Source: Pseudomonas brassicacearum
Lineage (GTDB): Bacteria > Pseudomonadota > Gammaproteobacteria > Pseudomonadales > Pseudomonadaceae
Direction of reading: 5' to 3'
Assembly: GCF_003732225.1 (NCBI RefSeq)
Contig: NZ_MOBJ01000001.1
Location: forward strand, 62,001-126,000
DNA length: 64,000 nucleotides
Shown here: positions 33,799 to 43,520 of the stretch, piece after piece
Layout of the letters: every line of letters starts with the position of its first letter
Position numbering within the stretch: position 1 is the stretch's first letter
Translations under genes and position numbers: made by a program
The notes under the pieces: generated by a model
Told to the model about the DNA's origin: nothing
The model's input: the letters and a program-made list of their open reading frames with translations, nothing else
The model's database searches: none

Positions 33799-34728
33799 AT
33801 GCGCCACAGCCAGACTCGTACTCTCTCCCCCCGAAGCCGCCGGCCTTGGGTTTGGGGACTGTTGCTTGTCTGCCTGAGCAGTCTGCCCGTGCGCGCTGCC
33901 GACGTGTTGCTGACCGGCGCCGAAGACAGTCCCGGCGTGCAAGCCTTTACCCGCGCCCTGGCCAAGCAGCGGCCCGAAGACAGCGTGCGCTTCACACGCC
34001 TTGCCGACCTCCCCGCGCCGTCCCGGCTACCCAGCGCAACCCGACTGATCCTGCTCGACCTGCCGAGCCTGGACTGGCGCCTGCAAGACAACCAGGGGCC
34101 GGAGACTCTGGTGCTGCGCATTAGCCGCCTGCAAGCCAATCAACGCTTGGGTAATGCCCTGCCCCTGCACCTGAGTCTGTTGTGGAGCGACCCACCGCTG
34201 AGCCGCCAGCTTCGCCTGACCCAGGCCCTGTTGCCACAAGCGCGACGAGTCGGCGTGCTGTACGGGGCGAACAGCGAATTTCTGCTCAAGGAACTGCACT
34301 ACGCCGCGCACCGACTGGGGCTGGAGATCGTCGCCGAGCGTTGGGACAACACCAATGACAGCCGGCCTCTGCAAACCCTGTTGAAGAACAGCGACGTATT
34401 GCTGGGGCTCGACGACCCGGACCTGTACAACCCGAAAACCGCCAAGAATCTGCTGCTCAGCAGTTATGGCCGACAGCTCGCGTTGATCGGTCCCAACGCG
34501 GGCTTCGTCAAGGCCGGCAGCCTGGCCAGCAGCTACAGCGATCAGAGCGATTGGCTGGCTATCCTTGATGATTTGCTTGACCGCTCACCGGCCGTTTGGC
34601 CGCGCGAGCTCTATCCGCAGCGCTTCAAGGTGTTAAGTAATCCGCAGGTCGCTCGTTCCTTAGGCATCGAACAGATTGACCCCGCAGCTGTTGCAACACA
34701 GTTGGCCGAAGGAGAAAACCGCCCATGA
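33799..34728 (+). CDS. Periplasmic binding-protein-like protein (ABC-sub-bind-like)
   Basis: 309 residues. The N-terminus (WVWGLLLVCLSSLPVRAADV) is a signal peptide with cleavage after ARA-like residues. The mature part has an alternating alpha/beta pattern with RRVGVLYGANSEFLLKEL and IVAERWDNTNDSRPLQTLL, typical of the substrate-binding-like family found beside sensor kinases. No ABC permease or ATPase genes are present, so a sensory role is more likely than transport. It overlaps the kinase start by 4 bp (ATGA). Confidence 0.75.
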   Translation: MRHSQTRTLSPRSRRPWVWGLLLVCLSSLPVRAADVLLTGAEDSPGVQAFTRALAKQRPEDSVRFTRLADLPAPSRLPSATRLILLDLPSLDWRLQDNQGPETLVLRISRLQANQRLGNALPLHLSLLWSDPPLSRQLRLTQALLPQARRVGVLYGANSEFLLKELHYAAHRLGLEIVAERWDNTNDSRPLQTLLKNSDVLLGLDDPDLYNPKTAKNLLLSSYGRQLALIGPNAGFVKAGSLASSYSDQSDWLAILDDLLDRSPAVWPRELYPQRFKVLSNPQVARSLGIEQIDPAAVATQLAEGENRP

Positions 34729-36623
34729 CCTTCCGTCGCCATTGGGGCATCAATACCCGCACCCAGATCATCAGCCTCGGCCCGGCGCTGCTGCTGACGT
34801 TGCTGCTGATCAGCTTCTTTACCATCGTGCGAATCCAGGACTTGCGCCAGGAGCTCAACCACACCGGCCAACTGATCGCCAATCAACTGGCCCCGGCCAC
34901 CGAGTACGGCGTGATCTCCGGTAACAATGAGGTGCTCGAAAGCTTGATGAAGGCCTCGCTGACAACGCCGCATGTGCGTTTTCTGGAGGTGCAGGACAAC
35001 GCCAACAAGGTTCTGGTACACGTCGAGCAGCCCTCGGAAAGCCGCCAACGCTCGCAACAGATCGAAGCGTTCCAGGCACCGGTGCGCTTGCAACGGATCA
35101 AGCTCAGCGACGATTTCCTGCAGGGGCCGCCGCCGGCCATTGGCCCCTCCGAAGACTATCTGGGGCGGGTCATCGTCGGCATGTCCAACGATGCCTTCAG
35201 CCAGCGGCAACAGGAAATCCTGCTCAAGGCCGCGATCCTTGCGCTGTTCGCCCTGCTCTTTACCTTCCTGCTCGCCCGGCGCCTGGCCGCCAGCCTGTCA
35301 GAGCCCATCAGCGCCATGGGTAATGCGGTGAAGGCAATTCAGCAGGGCGATTTCAAAACACCGCTGCCCATCGTCGATGACGCCGAACTGGGCAACCTGT
35401 CGCGCCACATCAACAACCTCGCCGATGGCCTCGAACTCGCCAGCCGCGAGCAGCATCAGGCCATGGCGCAACTGATCCAGACCCGCGAAGAAGCGGAAAA
35501 GGCCAACAGCGCCAAGTCCGACTTCCTGGCGATGATGAGCCATGAATTGCGCACGCCGATGAATGGCGTGCTGGGCATGCTGCAACTGCTCGAAACCACC
35601 GACATGACCGAGGAACAGATCGAGTACGCCGCACTGGCGTCGGAATCCACCGAGCATTTGCTCAAGGTCATCAACGACATTCTCGACTTCTCGCGCATTG
35701 AACGCTCGGCCCTGGAGCTGGAGCACATCCCGTTCAACCTCGCCGAGCTGATCGGCAGCTGCGCCCAGGCCTTCCAGCACAGTGCGGTGCAACGTGGCCT
35801 GAGCCTGGAATTGCAAATCCCCGACGACATGCAGGCGCTGCAAGTCCAGGGCGACCCGACACGGATCCGGCAGATCCTGGTCAACCTGATCGGCAATGCC
35901 CTGAAGTTCACCGAGAAAGGTCGGGTGACGATTGAACCGCAATGGCAATCGCTGGACCATGAACTGCTGTGGTTCACCTGCACCGTGCGCGATAGCGGGA
36001 TTGGCATTTCGGCCGAAAGCCTGGAGCTGATGTTCAACGCGTTCCAGCAAGCCGACAGCTCGATCTCCCGGCGCTACGGCGGCACCGGCCTGGGCCTGCC
36101 GATTGCGCGCACGCTGGCCGAGCGGATGGGCGGCACACTGCGCGCCCAGAGCGAGGAAGGCCGTGGCTCGGTGTTTACTCTGGAGATTCCGCTGGCGCTG
36201 TCCCTGCAGACGCCGCCGGCCCTGACACCGCGCACGCTGGCCGGCAACGACCACGGCGAGGGGCGCAATGTGCTGCTGGTAGAAGACAACCCGGTGAATC
36301 AGACCGTTATCGAAGCGATGCTGCGCAGCCTGGGCTTTACTGTCAGCGTCGCCACCGACGGCGCGCAGGCGGTACGCAGCGCCGAGAGCCTGATTTTCGA
36401 GGCGATTCTGATGGATTGCCGGCTGCCGGTCATCGACGGTTACGAAGCCACCCGGCAGATCCGCCAACTGCCCGGCTGCGCCGATCTACCGATTATCGCC
36501 CTGACGGCCAACGCTTTGCAGGGTGACCGCGAGGCCTGTCTATCGGCGGGGATGAATGATTATCTGGCCAAACCTTTCAAACGCACTGATCTGCAGCAAA
36601 TTCTGCAACGTTGGGTACGCTAG
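34725..36623 (+). CDS. Hybrid sensor histidine kinase (PA1611-like)
   Basis: 632 residues. TM1 is near 18-38, a periplasmic domain covers about 39-165, TM2 is near 166-186, then HAMP. The kinase core has the H-box FLAMMSHELRTPMNGV with H273, N-box (NLIGNALKFTEKG), G1 (DSGIGIS) and G2 (GGTGLGL). A C-terminal receiver carries LLVEDNPVNQT and D564 in ILMDCRLPVIDG. Position beside fabA and domain order match P. aeruginosa PA1611, reported to interact with RetS and affect the Gac/Rsm and HptB networks. Orthology is inferred from synteny. There is no C-terminal Hpt domain. Confidence 0.88.
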   Translation: MTFRRHWGINTRTQIISLGPALLLTLLLISFFTIVRIQDLRQELNHTGQLIANQLAPATEYGVISGNNEVLESLMKASLTTPHVRFLEVQDNANKVLVHVEQPSESRQRSQQIEAFQAPVRLQRIKLSDDFLQGPPPAIGPSEDYLGRVIVGMSNDAFSQRQQEILLKAAILALFALLFTFLLARRLAASLSEPISAMGNAVKAIQQGDFKTPLPIVDDAELGNLSRHINNLADGLELASREQHQAMAQLIQTREEAEKANSAKSDFLAMMSHELRTPMNGVLGMLQLLETTDMTEEQIEYAALASESTEHLLKVINDILDFSRIERSALELEHIPFNLAELIGSCAQAFQHSAVQRGLSLELQIPDDMQALQVQGDPTRIRQILVNLIGNALKFTEKGRVTIEPQWQSLDHELLWFTCTVRDSGIGISAESLELMFNAFQQADSSISRRYGGTGLGLPIARTLAERMGGTLRAQSEEGRGSVFTLEIPLALSLQTPPALTPRTLAGNDHGEGRNVLLVEDNPVNQTVIEAMLRSLGFTVSVATDGAQAVRSAESLIFEAILMDCRLPVIDGYEATRQIRQLPGCADLPIIALTANALQGDREACLSAGMNDYLAKPFKRTDLQQILQRWVR

Positions 36624-36720
36624 TGCAGAGTGATCGACCATCTGCGACTGGCGTGAAAGGCGAAAGTGCGGCAGTCTTAGGCACCTTGACAGCTCGAAAT
36701 TGGGCTTGAAAAATAATTTC

Positions 36721-36738
36721 AGTGCACAAGTGTACATT
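36721..36738. promoter_or_regulatory. Candidate operator upstream of fabA
   Basis: AGTGCACAAGTGTACATT contains an imperfect palindrome (TGCACAAGTGTACA, 10 of 14 symmetric positions). A TTGACA lies at 36686-36691, so the palindrome would fall near the transcription start. In P. aeruginosa the TetR-type repressor DesT acts at fabAB, and this site has a similar AGTG-AC-GT-type layout. The assignment is inferred. Confidence 0.4.
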
Positions 36739-36869
36739 CATGTCCCTTGTGCTGTGACTTTCACCACAACGCAATAGTCTATGAGTAGGCTGCCAATTCG
36801 AAGCATGAATGCTTCGATCGGCCGGGAAGATTTGCCCCACCTGCCGCATGGGATTATTGAGGAGCTCGC

Positions 36870-37385
36870 ATGACCAAACAAAACGCCTTTACCCGGGAAG
36901 ACCTGCTGCGCTGCAGTCGCGGTGAGCTGTTCGGCCCTGGTAACGCGCAACTGCCCGCCCCGAACATGCTGATGGTGGATCGCATCACTCATATCAGCGA
37001 AGAAGGTGGCAAGTACGGCAAAGGTGAATTGGTCGCCGAGCTGGATATCACTCCGGACCTGTGGTTCTTCGCCTGCCACTTCGAAGGTGACCCGGTGATG
37101 CCAGGCTGCCTGGGCCTCGACGCCATGTGGCAACTGGTCGGTTTCTTCCTCGGCTGGCAAGGTCTGCCGGGCCGCGGCCGCGCCCTGGGCTCGGGCGAAG
37201 TGAAATTCTTCGGCCAGGTTCTGCCGACCGCCAAAAAAGTCACCTATAACATCCAGATCAAACGCGTTCTGAAGGGCAAGCTGAACCTGGCCATCGCCGA
37301 TGGTTCGGTCAGCGTCGACGGCCGCGAGATCTACACCGCCGAAGGCCTTCGGGTCGGCGTATTCACATCCACTGACAACTTCTAA
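36870..37385 (+). CDS. fabA: 3-hydroxydecanoyl-ACP dehydratase/isomerase
   Basis: 171 residues, the standard FabA length. The active-site H70 ([15 protein letters not shown]) and D84 (LGLDAMWQ) are at E. coli-equivalent positions. It dehydrates 3-hydroxydecanoyl-ACP and isomerises trans-2- to cis-3-decenoyl-ACP, the entry step to unsaturated fatty acids. GAGGAGCTCGC precedes the ATG. fabB follows 11 bp downstream, forming the conserved fabAB operon. Confidence 0.98.
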   Translation: MTKQNAFTREDLLRCSRGELFGPGNAQLPAPNMLMVDRITHISEEGGKYGKGELVAELDITPDLWFFACHFEGDPVMPGCLGLDAMWQLVGFFLGWQGLPGRGRALGSGEVKFFGQVLPTAKKVTYNIQIKRVLKGKLNLAIADGSVSVDGREIYTAEGLRVGVFTSTDNF

Positions 37386-37396
37386 GGGTTATCCGC

Positions 37397-38617
37397 ATGC
37401 GCCGCGTCGTTATCACTGGTCTGGGCATCGTTTCGTGCCTGGGCAATGACAAAGAGACCGTCTCCGCTAACCTGCGTGCAAGTCGCCCTGGCATCCGGTT
37501 CAACCCGGAATATGCCGAAATGGGTCTGCGTAGCCAGGTTTCCGGCTCCATTGACCTGCCACTCGAAGAGCTGATCGATCGCAAGATCTATCGCTTCGTC
37601 GGCCACGCTGCGGCTTACGCCTACCTGGCCATGAAAGACGCCATCACTGACTCCGGCCTGACCGACGAGCAGGTTTCCAACCCGCGCACCGGCCTGATCG
37701 CCGGCTCCGGTGGCGCATCGACCCTGAACCAGATGGAAGCGCTGGATATCCTGCGCGAAAAAGGCGTCAAGCGCGTTGGCCCATACCGCGTTACGCGGAC
37801 CATGAGCAGCACGGTTTCCGCTTGCCTGGCCACGCCATTCAAGATCAAGGGCCTGAACTACTCCATCGCTTCTGCCTGCGCCACCAGTGCTCACTGCATC
37901 GGTACCGCCATGGAACAGATCCAGATGGGCAAGCAGGACATCGTGTTCGCAGGTGGCGGTGAAGAAGAGCATTGGAGCCAATCGTTCCTGTTCGACGCCA
38001 TGGGCGCACTGTCCAGCCAGTACAACGAGACACCGGAAAAAGCCTCCCGTGCCTACGACGCCAAGCGTGACGGTTTTGTCATCGCCGGCGGTGGCGGCAT
38101 GGTCGTGGTCGAAGAGCTGGAACACGCTCTGGCCCGTGGCGCGAAGATCTACGCGGAAATCGTCGGCTACGGCGCGACCTCCGACGGCTACGACATGGTC
38201 GCTCCAAGCGGCGAAGGTGCCATCCGCTGCATGCAGATGGCCATGTCCACCGTCGACACGCCGATCGACTACCTGAACACCCACGGCACTTCGACTCCGG
38301 TCGGCGACGTCGCGGAAATGAAAGGTGTACGTGAAGTCTTCGGCGACAAGGCTCCGGCCATCAGCTCCACCAAGAGCCTGTCGGGTCACTCCCTGGGCGC
38401 CGCCGGCGTTCACGAAGCGATCTACTGCATGCTGATGATGGAAGGCAACTTCATGGCAGGTTCTGCCAACATCGACGAACTGGATCCGGAAGTGGCTGAC
38501 ATGCCAATCCTGACCAAGACTCGCGAAGACGCCACCATCAACACCGTGATGAGCAACAGCTTCGGCTTCGGCGGCACCAACGCCACCCTGGTCCTGAAGC
38601 GCTGGCAGGGCAAATAA
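37397..38617 (+). CDS. fabB: 3-oxoacyl-ACP synthase I
   Basis: 406 residues. Catalytic Cys161 lies in [12 protein letters not shown], and the two histidines in [11 protein letters not shown] and [11 protein letters not shown]. By family it elongates cis-3-decenoyl-ACP made by FabA and so commits carbon to unsaturated fatty acids. AAGGG precedes the ATG. A strong terminator follows. Confidence 0.98.
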   Translation: MRRVVITGLGIVSCLGNDKETVSANLRASRPGIRFNPEYAEMGLRSQVSGSIDLPLEELIDRKIYRFVGHAAAYAYLAMKDAITDSGLTDEQVSNPRTGLIAGSGGASTLNQMEALDILREKGVKRVGPYRVTRTMSSTVSACLATPFKIKGLNYSIASACATSAHCIGTAMEQIQMGKQDIVFAGGGEEEHWSQSFLFDAMGALSSQYNETPEKASRAYDAKRDGFVIAGGGGMVVVEELEHALARGAKIYAEIVGYGATSDGYDMVAPSGEGAIRCMQMAMSTVDTPIDYLNTHGTSTPVGDVAEMKGVREVFGDKAPAISSTKSLSGHSLGAAGVHEAIYCMLMMEGNFMAGSANIDELDPEVADMPILTKTREDATINTVMSNSFGFGGTNATLVLKRWQGK

Positions 38618-38641
38618 CGCCCCGCTGCTTTCACTGCACAT

Positions 38642-38673
38642 AAAAACGCCCCGACTGGTTCGGGGCGTTTTTT
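38642..38673 (+). terminator. Rho-independent terminator of fabAB
   Basis: AACGCCCCGA-CTGG-TTCGGGGCGTT with a T-run; a perfect stem. Confidence 0.93.
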
Positions 38674-38778
38674 ATTGGGCGATCGATAAGCCAGTGGAAC
38701 GCCTGAATCGCCGGATGTTCTATAACTGCAAGGTCTTTTCCTGACGCGTACTCTTTCCTACTGCTTATGAGGTTTGTC

Positions 38779-39195
38779 ATGACCATTACCGTCAATACAG
38801 AATCCAGCGAAGGTTTTCGTCACAGCATCCAGATCGACGACCATCAACTTTTCGCCGACGTGCCCAAAGCCTTCGGCGGCGAAGGCTCCGCGCCAGAGCC
38901 CCACGATTACTTCGATGCGGCGCTGGGGGCGTGCAAGGCACTGACCCTCAAGCTTTACGCACAGAAGAAGGAAATCCCGCTGACCGGCGTCACGGTCGAG
39001 GTCAAACGCGACAACAGCCAGGAGCAGAAAGGCAAATACGCACTGCAGGTCAAACTGACCCTCAAGGGCGTGCTCACCGACGCCCAGCGCGAAGAGTTGC
39101 ACCGCGTGGCCGACCGTTGCCCGGTGCACAAGCTGATGACCACCAGCGAAGTGACCATCGAGACTCTCCTGTCTGAAGGCGCCTTCAGCCAATAG
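38779..39195 (+). CDS. OsmC/Ohr-family protein
   Basis: 138 residues from the ATG at 38779, preceded by ATGAGG at good distance; the ATG at 38767 is probably the ribosome-site region. The two redox cysteines are in ALGACKALTLKLYA and ADRCPVHKLM. Family members reduce organic hydroperoxides; the spacing and sequence fit the OsmC/YhfA-like branch rather than classical Ohr. It stands alone between terminators. Confidence 0.88.
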   Translation: MTITVNTESSEGFRHSIQIDDHQLFADVPKAFGGEGSAPEPHDYFDAALGACKALTLKLYAQKKEIPLTGVTVEVKRDNSQEQKGKYALQVKLTLKGVLTDAQREELHRVADRCPVHKLMTTSEVTIETLLSEGAFSQ

Positions 39196-39257
39196 CGGCA
39201 AGCACAGGCTGTGCGGGTTATGCTCAACGGCATCACTCGTACAGCCTGGAATGCACC

Positions 39258-40118
39258 ATGAACAGTCCGCTCGTGATCCGCCCACGCACCGAAGATGTCG
39301 AAGGCCAACCGATCCTGCGCCAGTTGCCGTCGGCCCAATGCCGCAGCGTCGGACCTTTCGTGTTTTTCGATCACATGCTCGAAACCCGCTATCCGGCAGG
39401 TCGTGGCATGAACATCCGCCAGCATCCGCACATCGGTCTGTCCACCCTCACCTACCTGTTTGAAGGCGAACTCCAGCACAAGGACAGCCTGGGCTCTGAT
39501 CAGATCGTGAAACCGGGTGACGTCAGCTGGATGACCGCAGGCAGTGCGATAGCTCACGTCGAGCGCACACCGAAAGCGCTGTTGGACACCGATTTCAAGA
39601 TGCACGGCCTGCAAATCTGGCTGGCCTCGCCTAAAGAGCACGAACAAGGCCCGGGCCATTACAGCCATCATCCGGCCGCCAGCCTGCCGGTCAGCGAGAA
39701 TCTTGGGGTAAAGATCAGGATGATTGCCGGGAAAGGGTTCTGCCTGGAGTCACCGGTGCCGGTGCTCTCGCCTACGTTGTACGCAGAGCTTGAGTTGAAA
39801 ACGGCGACGACGCTGCTGATCCCCACGGAACATGAAGAACGCGCGCTTTACGTGCTGGACGGTGATGCCCAACTCAATGGCGAGCCGATTGAACCGCACT
39901 CGCTGGTGGTGCTGCCCGCCGGGGAGGAAATGGACCTGTTCGCCGAAAGCGATTGCCACGCCATGCTGTTCGGCGGCGCGCCCATGGACGGACCGCGACG
40001 GATCAACTGGAATTTCGTCGCCAGCGATCCAGCGGTAATCGATGAGGCCCGCCGACGCTGGGCGGCCGGGGATTGGCCGACGGTGCCGGGCGAAAGCGAG
40101 CGAATCGAACTCCCTTAA
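39258..40118 (+). CDS. Pirin family protein
   Basis: 286 residues, a bicupin. The metal site is visible as RQHPHIGLSTLTYLFEGE (HxH) and GSAIAHVERT (His and Glu). Bacterial pirins may act as quercetin dioxygenases or modulate metabolic enzymes; which applies cannot be read. The C-terminal cupin has ALYVLDGDAQLNG. The ribosome site is weak. Confidence 0.9.
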   Translation: MNSPLVIRPRTEDVEGQPILRQLPSAQCRSVGPFVFFDHMLETRYPAGRGMNIRQHPHIGLSTLTYLFEGELQHKDSLGSDQIVKPGDVSWMTAGSAIAHVERTPKALLDTDFKMHGLQIWLASPKEHEQGPGHYSHHPAASLPVSENLGVKIRMIAGKGFCLESPVPVLSPTLYAELELKTATTLLIPTEHEERALYVLDGDAQLNGEPIEPHSLVVLPAGEEMDLFAESDCHAMLFGGAPMDGPRRINWNFVASDPAVIDEARRRWAAGDWPTVPGESERIELP

Positions 40119-40142
40119 GATCTTCGGTGTTAGTCACACCGC

Positions 40143-40237
40143 CATCGCGAGCAAGCTCGCTCCCACACTGTATTGGCGCCGACCGTTAATCTTGTGTACG
40201 ACTCGGTCAAATGTGGGAGCGAGCTTGCTCGCGATGA
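40143..40237. repeat. REPIN: two REP sequences in inverted orientation
   Basis: The reverse REP (CATCGCGAGCAAGCTCGCTC, 40143-40168) comes first and the forward REP (40212-40237) second, the opposite order to the copies at 15.9 kb and 45.7 kb. It lies between convergent genes. Confidence 0.92.
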
Positions 40238-40278
40238 GGCCAGCCCTGACACCACGATGCCAAGGCTAAAAACAGCAA

Positions 40279-41007
40279 TCAGCCGCTAAACACTTCTTCC
40301 AGCAAATTATGCATCGACACAAAGGCCCGCCTGGCGGTTTTGGCGTCGTACATCATCATGCCCGGCACCTTGGCGTGCGGGTCGGTAAAGGAATGCACCG
40401 CGCCGCCGTAGCTCAGCAATTGCCAATCCACATCCGCAGCGTTCATTTCAGCTTCGAAGGCCGGCAGCTGCTCTTTTGCAACCAATGGATCGGCAGCACC
40501 GTGCAATACCAGCACCGAGCCTTTGATGTTTTTCGCATCGGCAGGATTCGGTGTGTCCAAGGTGCCATGGAACGACACCGCAGCCTTGAGCGGCGCGCCG
40601 GTACGGGCCAGCTCCAGAGCACAGCAACCGCCGAAGCAGAAACCGAATGTCGCCAGTTTCGAGGTATCGACTGCTGCCTCACTCTGGCTCTGCAAGGCAG
40701 CGAATGCCGCCTGCATGCGCTTGCGCAGCAACGCACGGTCATTCTTCAGCGGCATCATCGCCGCACCCGCCTCATCGCCGTTTTGCGGGCGAACCGTCTG
40801 CCCATACAGGTCAGCAATCAACACCACATAACCTTTGGCGGCGACCTCCTGGGCAATTTTCTCGGCCCCGGCGCTGACGCCCATCCAGTTCGGTGCCATC
40901 AGCAAGCCCGGACGCGGACCTGTGTGGCTGGCATCGAACGCCAGACGACCTTCGTAAGACTGACCATCAACCTGATAGACCACGGAACGCACAGTAACCT
41001 GGCTCAT
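40279..41007 (-). CDS. Dienelactone hydrolase family protein
   Basis: 242 residues. The nucleophile is a cysteine in FGFCFGGCCALE, the classical dienelactone hydrolase elbow. A candidate aspartate (LHGAADPLV) and histidine (GGAVHSFTDP) complete the triad. GLLMAPNWMGVSAGAEKIA is the typical N-terminal region. Such proteins hydrolyse lactone or ester substrates. No aromatic-degradation genes are nearby, so a housekeeping role is likely. Confidence 0.9.
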   Translation of the reverse strand: MSQVTVRSVVYQVDGQSYEGRLAFDASHTGPRPGLLMAPNWMGVSAGAEKIAQEVAAKGYVVLIADLYGQTVRPQNGDEAGAAMMPLKNDRALLRKRMQAAFAALQSQSEAAVDTSKLATFGFCFGGCCALELARTGAPLKAAVSFHGTLDTPNPADAKNIKGSVLVLHGAADPLVAKEQLPAFEAEMNAADVDWQLLSYGGAVHSFTDPHAKVPGMMMYDAKTARRAFVSMHNLLEEVFSG

Positions 41008-41040
41008 GACTAACTCCCGTAAAGAAACACCAGAATGAAA

Positions 41041-41060
41041 AAACCCGCCGAAGCGGGTTT
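41041..41060 (-). terminator. Rho-independent terminator of htpG
   Basis: AAACCCGC-CGAA-GCGGGTTT with an A-run on the plus strand (T-run in the htpG transcript), 14 bp after the htpG stop. Confidence 0.9.
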
Positions 41061-41073
41061 TTATTTAACGCGG

Positions 41074-42978
41074 TTAAACCGACAGTTCAACCAGCAGCTT
41101 GTTCAGACGGCGCACATAAGCGGCCGGGTCTTTCAAGCTGTCGCCGGCAGCCAGGGCTGCCTGATCGAAGAGGATGTGCGACAAGTCGCCAAAACGCTCT
41201 TCGCTCTGCTCACCGTCGAGTTTTTCGATCAGCGGGTGAGCCGGGTTGAATTCGAAGATCGGCTTGGAATCCGGAACTTTCTGACCGCTGGCTTCGAGGA
41301 TCTGACGCATTTGCATGCCCAGGTCCTGCTCACCGATGGCCAGAATCGCCGGGGAATCGGTCAGACGGTGAGAAACCCGCACTTCGCTGACGGTTTCACC
41401 CAGCGCAGTCTTGATCCGCTCAACCAGGCCTTCTTTGCTCTTGGCGACTTCTTCTGCGGCTTTCTTGTCCTCTGCCGAGTCCAGGTTGCCCAGATCCAGA
41501 TCACCGCGTGCCACGTCGACAAAGCTCTTGCCGTCGAACTCGCTGAGGTAGCTCATCAGCCACTCGTCGATACGGTCGGTCAGCAGCAGCACTTCGATGC
41601 CTTTCTTGCGGAAGACTTCCAGGTGCGGGCTGTTCTTGACCTGTGCGTAGGTTTCGCCGGTCAGGTAGTAGATCTTGTCCTGACCTTCCTTGGCGCGAGC
41701 CAGGTATTCGGCCAGTGCGACCACTTGCTCGCCCTCTTCACCCTGGGTGGAGGCGAAGCGCAGCAGGCCAGCGATTTTCTCTTTGTTGGCGAAATCTTCA
41801 GCCGGGCCTTCTTTCATGACCTGACCGAAGTTTTTCCAGAAGCCTTTGTATTGCTCAGGCTCGTTCTTCGCCAGTTTTTCCAGCATGTCCAGAACGCGTT
41901 TGGTCAGCGCCGACTTCATCGAATCGATGATCGGGTCTTTCTGCAGGATTTCCCGCGACACGTTCAGCGACAGGTCATTGGAGTCGACCACACCTTTGAT
42001 GAAGCGCAGGTACAGCGGCAGGAACGACTCAGCCTGGTCCATGACGAACACGCGCTGCACGTACAGCTTCAGGCCACGTGGCGCTTCACGCTGATACAGG
42101 TCGAACGGAGCACGGGCCGGCACGTAAAGCAGCGAGTTGTACTCCAGCTTGCCTTCGACCTTGTTGTGACTCCAGCTCAGCGGGTTCTCGAAATCGTGAG
42201 CGATGTGTTTGTAGAACTCCTGGTATTCCTCGTCTTTTACTTCAGTACGCGGACGGGTCCACAGCGCGCTGGCGCGGTTGACGGTTTCCCATTCAACGGC
42301 AGGAGTCTCTTCGCCTTCGGCAGCCGTCACTTCTTTCGGCAATTCGATCGGCAAAGCGATGTGATCGGAGTACTTCTTGATGATGTTGCGCAGACGCCAG
42401 CCATCGGCGAATTCGTCTTCAGCGGACTTCAGGTGCAGGACGATGCGCGTACCGCGGTCTTCCTTATCGACGGTGGCGACGTCGAATTCGCCTTCGCCCT
42501 TGGACGACCAGTGCACGCCTTCGCTGGCAGCACAGCCTGCACGGCGGCTGAATACGTCAACTTTATCGGCAACGATGAATGCCGAGTAGAAACCCACGCC
42601 GAACTGACCGATCAGGTGCGAATCTTTCTTCTGATCGCCGGACAGGTGTTTCATGAAATCGGCAGTGCCGGATTTGGCGATGGTGCCCAGGTGGGTCACG
42701 ACATCGTCACGGCTCATGCCGATACCGTTGTCTTCGAGGGTGACGGTTTTGGCGTCCTTGTCGAAGCTCACACGGATTTTCAGTTCGGCGCCACCTTCCA
42801 GCAACTCAGGCTTGGACAGGGCTTCGAAACGTAATTTGTCGACAGCGTCGGAGGCGTTGGAGATCAGTTCGCGAAGGAAAATTTCCTTGTTGGAATACAG
42901 CGAATGGATCATCAGGTGCAGCAGTTGCTTCACCTCGGTCTGGAAGCCCAGGGTTTCCTTTTGAGTTTCCACGCTCAT
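41074..42978 (-). CDS. htpG: Molecular chaperone HtpG (Hsp90)
   Basis: 634 residues. The GHKL ATPase site has [23 protein letters not shown] and [11 protein letters not shown]. The middle domain has [10 protein letters not shown], and the C-terminal dimerisation domain follows. It is an ATP-dependent cytoplasmic chaperone for stress-damaged clients. The start at 42978 ([11 protein letters not shown]) has GGAG 10 bp upstream; an ATG two codons earlier is possible. A heat-shock promoter lies about 70 bp upstream. Confidence 0.97.
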   Translation of the reverse strand: MSVETQKETLGFQTEVKQLLHLMIHSLYSNKEIFLRELISNASDAVDKLRFEALSKPELLEGGAELKIRVSFDKDAKTVTLEDNGIGMSRDDVVTHLGTIAKSGTADFMKHLSGDQKKDSHLIGQFGVGFYSAFIVADKVDVFSRRAGCAASEGVHWSSKGEGEFDVATVDKEDRGTRIVLHLKSAEDEFADGWRLRNIIKKYSDHIALPIELPKEVTAAEGEETPAVEWETVNRASALWTRPRTEVKDEEYQEFYKHIAHDFENPLSWSHNKVEGKLEYNSLLYVPARAPFDLYQREAPRGLKLYVQRVFVMDQAESFLPLYLRFIKGVVDSNDLSLNVSREILQKDPIIDSMKSALTKRVLDMLEKLAKNEPEQYKGFWKNFGQVMKEGPAEDFANKEKIAGLLRFASTQGEEGEQVVALAEYLARAKEGQDKIYYLTGETYAQVKNSPHLEVFRKKGIEVLLLTDRIDEWLMSYLSEFDGKSFVDVARGDLDLGNLDSAEDKKAAEEVAKSKEGLVERIKTALGETVSEVRVSHRLTDSPAILAIGEQDLGMQMRQILEASGQKVPDSKPIFEFNPAHPLIEKLDGEQSEERFGDLSHILFDQAALAAGDSLKDPAAYVRRLNKLLVELSV

Positions 42979-43045
42979 GGTCATCAAACTCCGATTGGAT
43001 GGCAGTGGCCGCACCCAGAGGGGGTGGCGGCGGGATGTCATCAGA

Positions 43046-43072
43046 GTTGGGGGCTATGACGGGGATTTCAAG
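43046..43072 (-). promoter_or_regulatory. Sigma32 (RpoH) promoter of htpG
   Basis: On the minus strand CTTGAAA, a 12-bp spacer, then CCCCCAAC, close to the heat-shock consensus CTTGAAA-N11-16-CCCCATNT. It overlaps the last codons of the upstream thioesterase gene. Confidence 0.75.
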
Positions 43073-43520
43073 GGCTGGGGGTCTCTTCAATCTTGAAATG
43101 CGCACGCGCCGTGGCAATCGGCTCGGCCTGGGTGCTCTGCCAGGCGGTTATCGCAACGTTGGCGACCCGCCGCCCCTGACGGCACACCTGGCATTTGGCG
43201 TAGGTGTCGCGAAACTGCCCGGCACGCAGATAATCGAGCGAGAAATCGATGATTTTCGGCACACCGGGGGAACCGGTGAAGATCAGTAAATGCAGGGCCG
43301 CCGCCAGTTCCATGAAGCCTGCAATCACGCCGCCATGAATCGCTGGCAGCAAAGGGTTACCGATATTGTCCTTGTTCGCCGGCAGACGAAAAAGCAGCTC
43401 ATCGCCCAGACGCGAGCACTCGACGCCAATCAGCTTGGCGTAAGGAATCAGCTGCAGCAGCGAGGCGTAATCCCCACGCTCGTGAGCCTGCTGCAATTGT
43501 TCTTTGAAATTATCAGTCAT
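43068..43520 (-). CDS. Hotdog-fold thioesterase (PaaI-like)
   Basis: 150 residues. It has LLPAIHGGVIAGFMELAAALHLL, the HGG motif and helix glutamate of the PaaI/YigI thioesterase group, and KIIDFSLDYLRAGQ. It overlaps the partner thioesterase upstream by 4 bp. Paired thioesterases of this kind are common in Pseudomonas; their substrates are unknown. The htpG promoter lies in its 3' end. Confidence 0.88.
   Translation of the reverse strand: MTDNFKEQLQQAHERGDYASLLQLIPYAKLIGVECSRLGDELLFRLPANKDNIGNPLLPAIHGGVIAGFMELAAALHLLIFTGSPGVPKIIDFSLDYLRAGQFRDTYAKCQVCRQGRRVANVAITAWQSTQAEPIATARAHFKIEETPSP

Noticed and set aside
33799..34728. Complete ABC importer
   Set aside because: Only the binding-protein-like gene is present; no permease or ATPase is adjacent.
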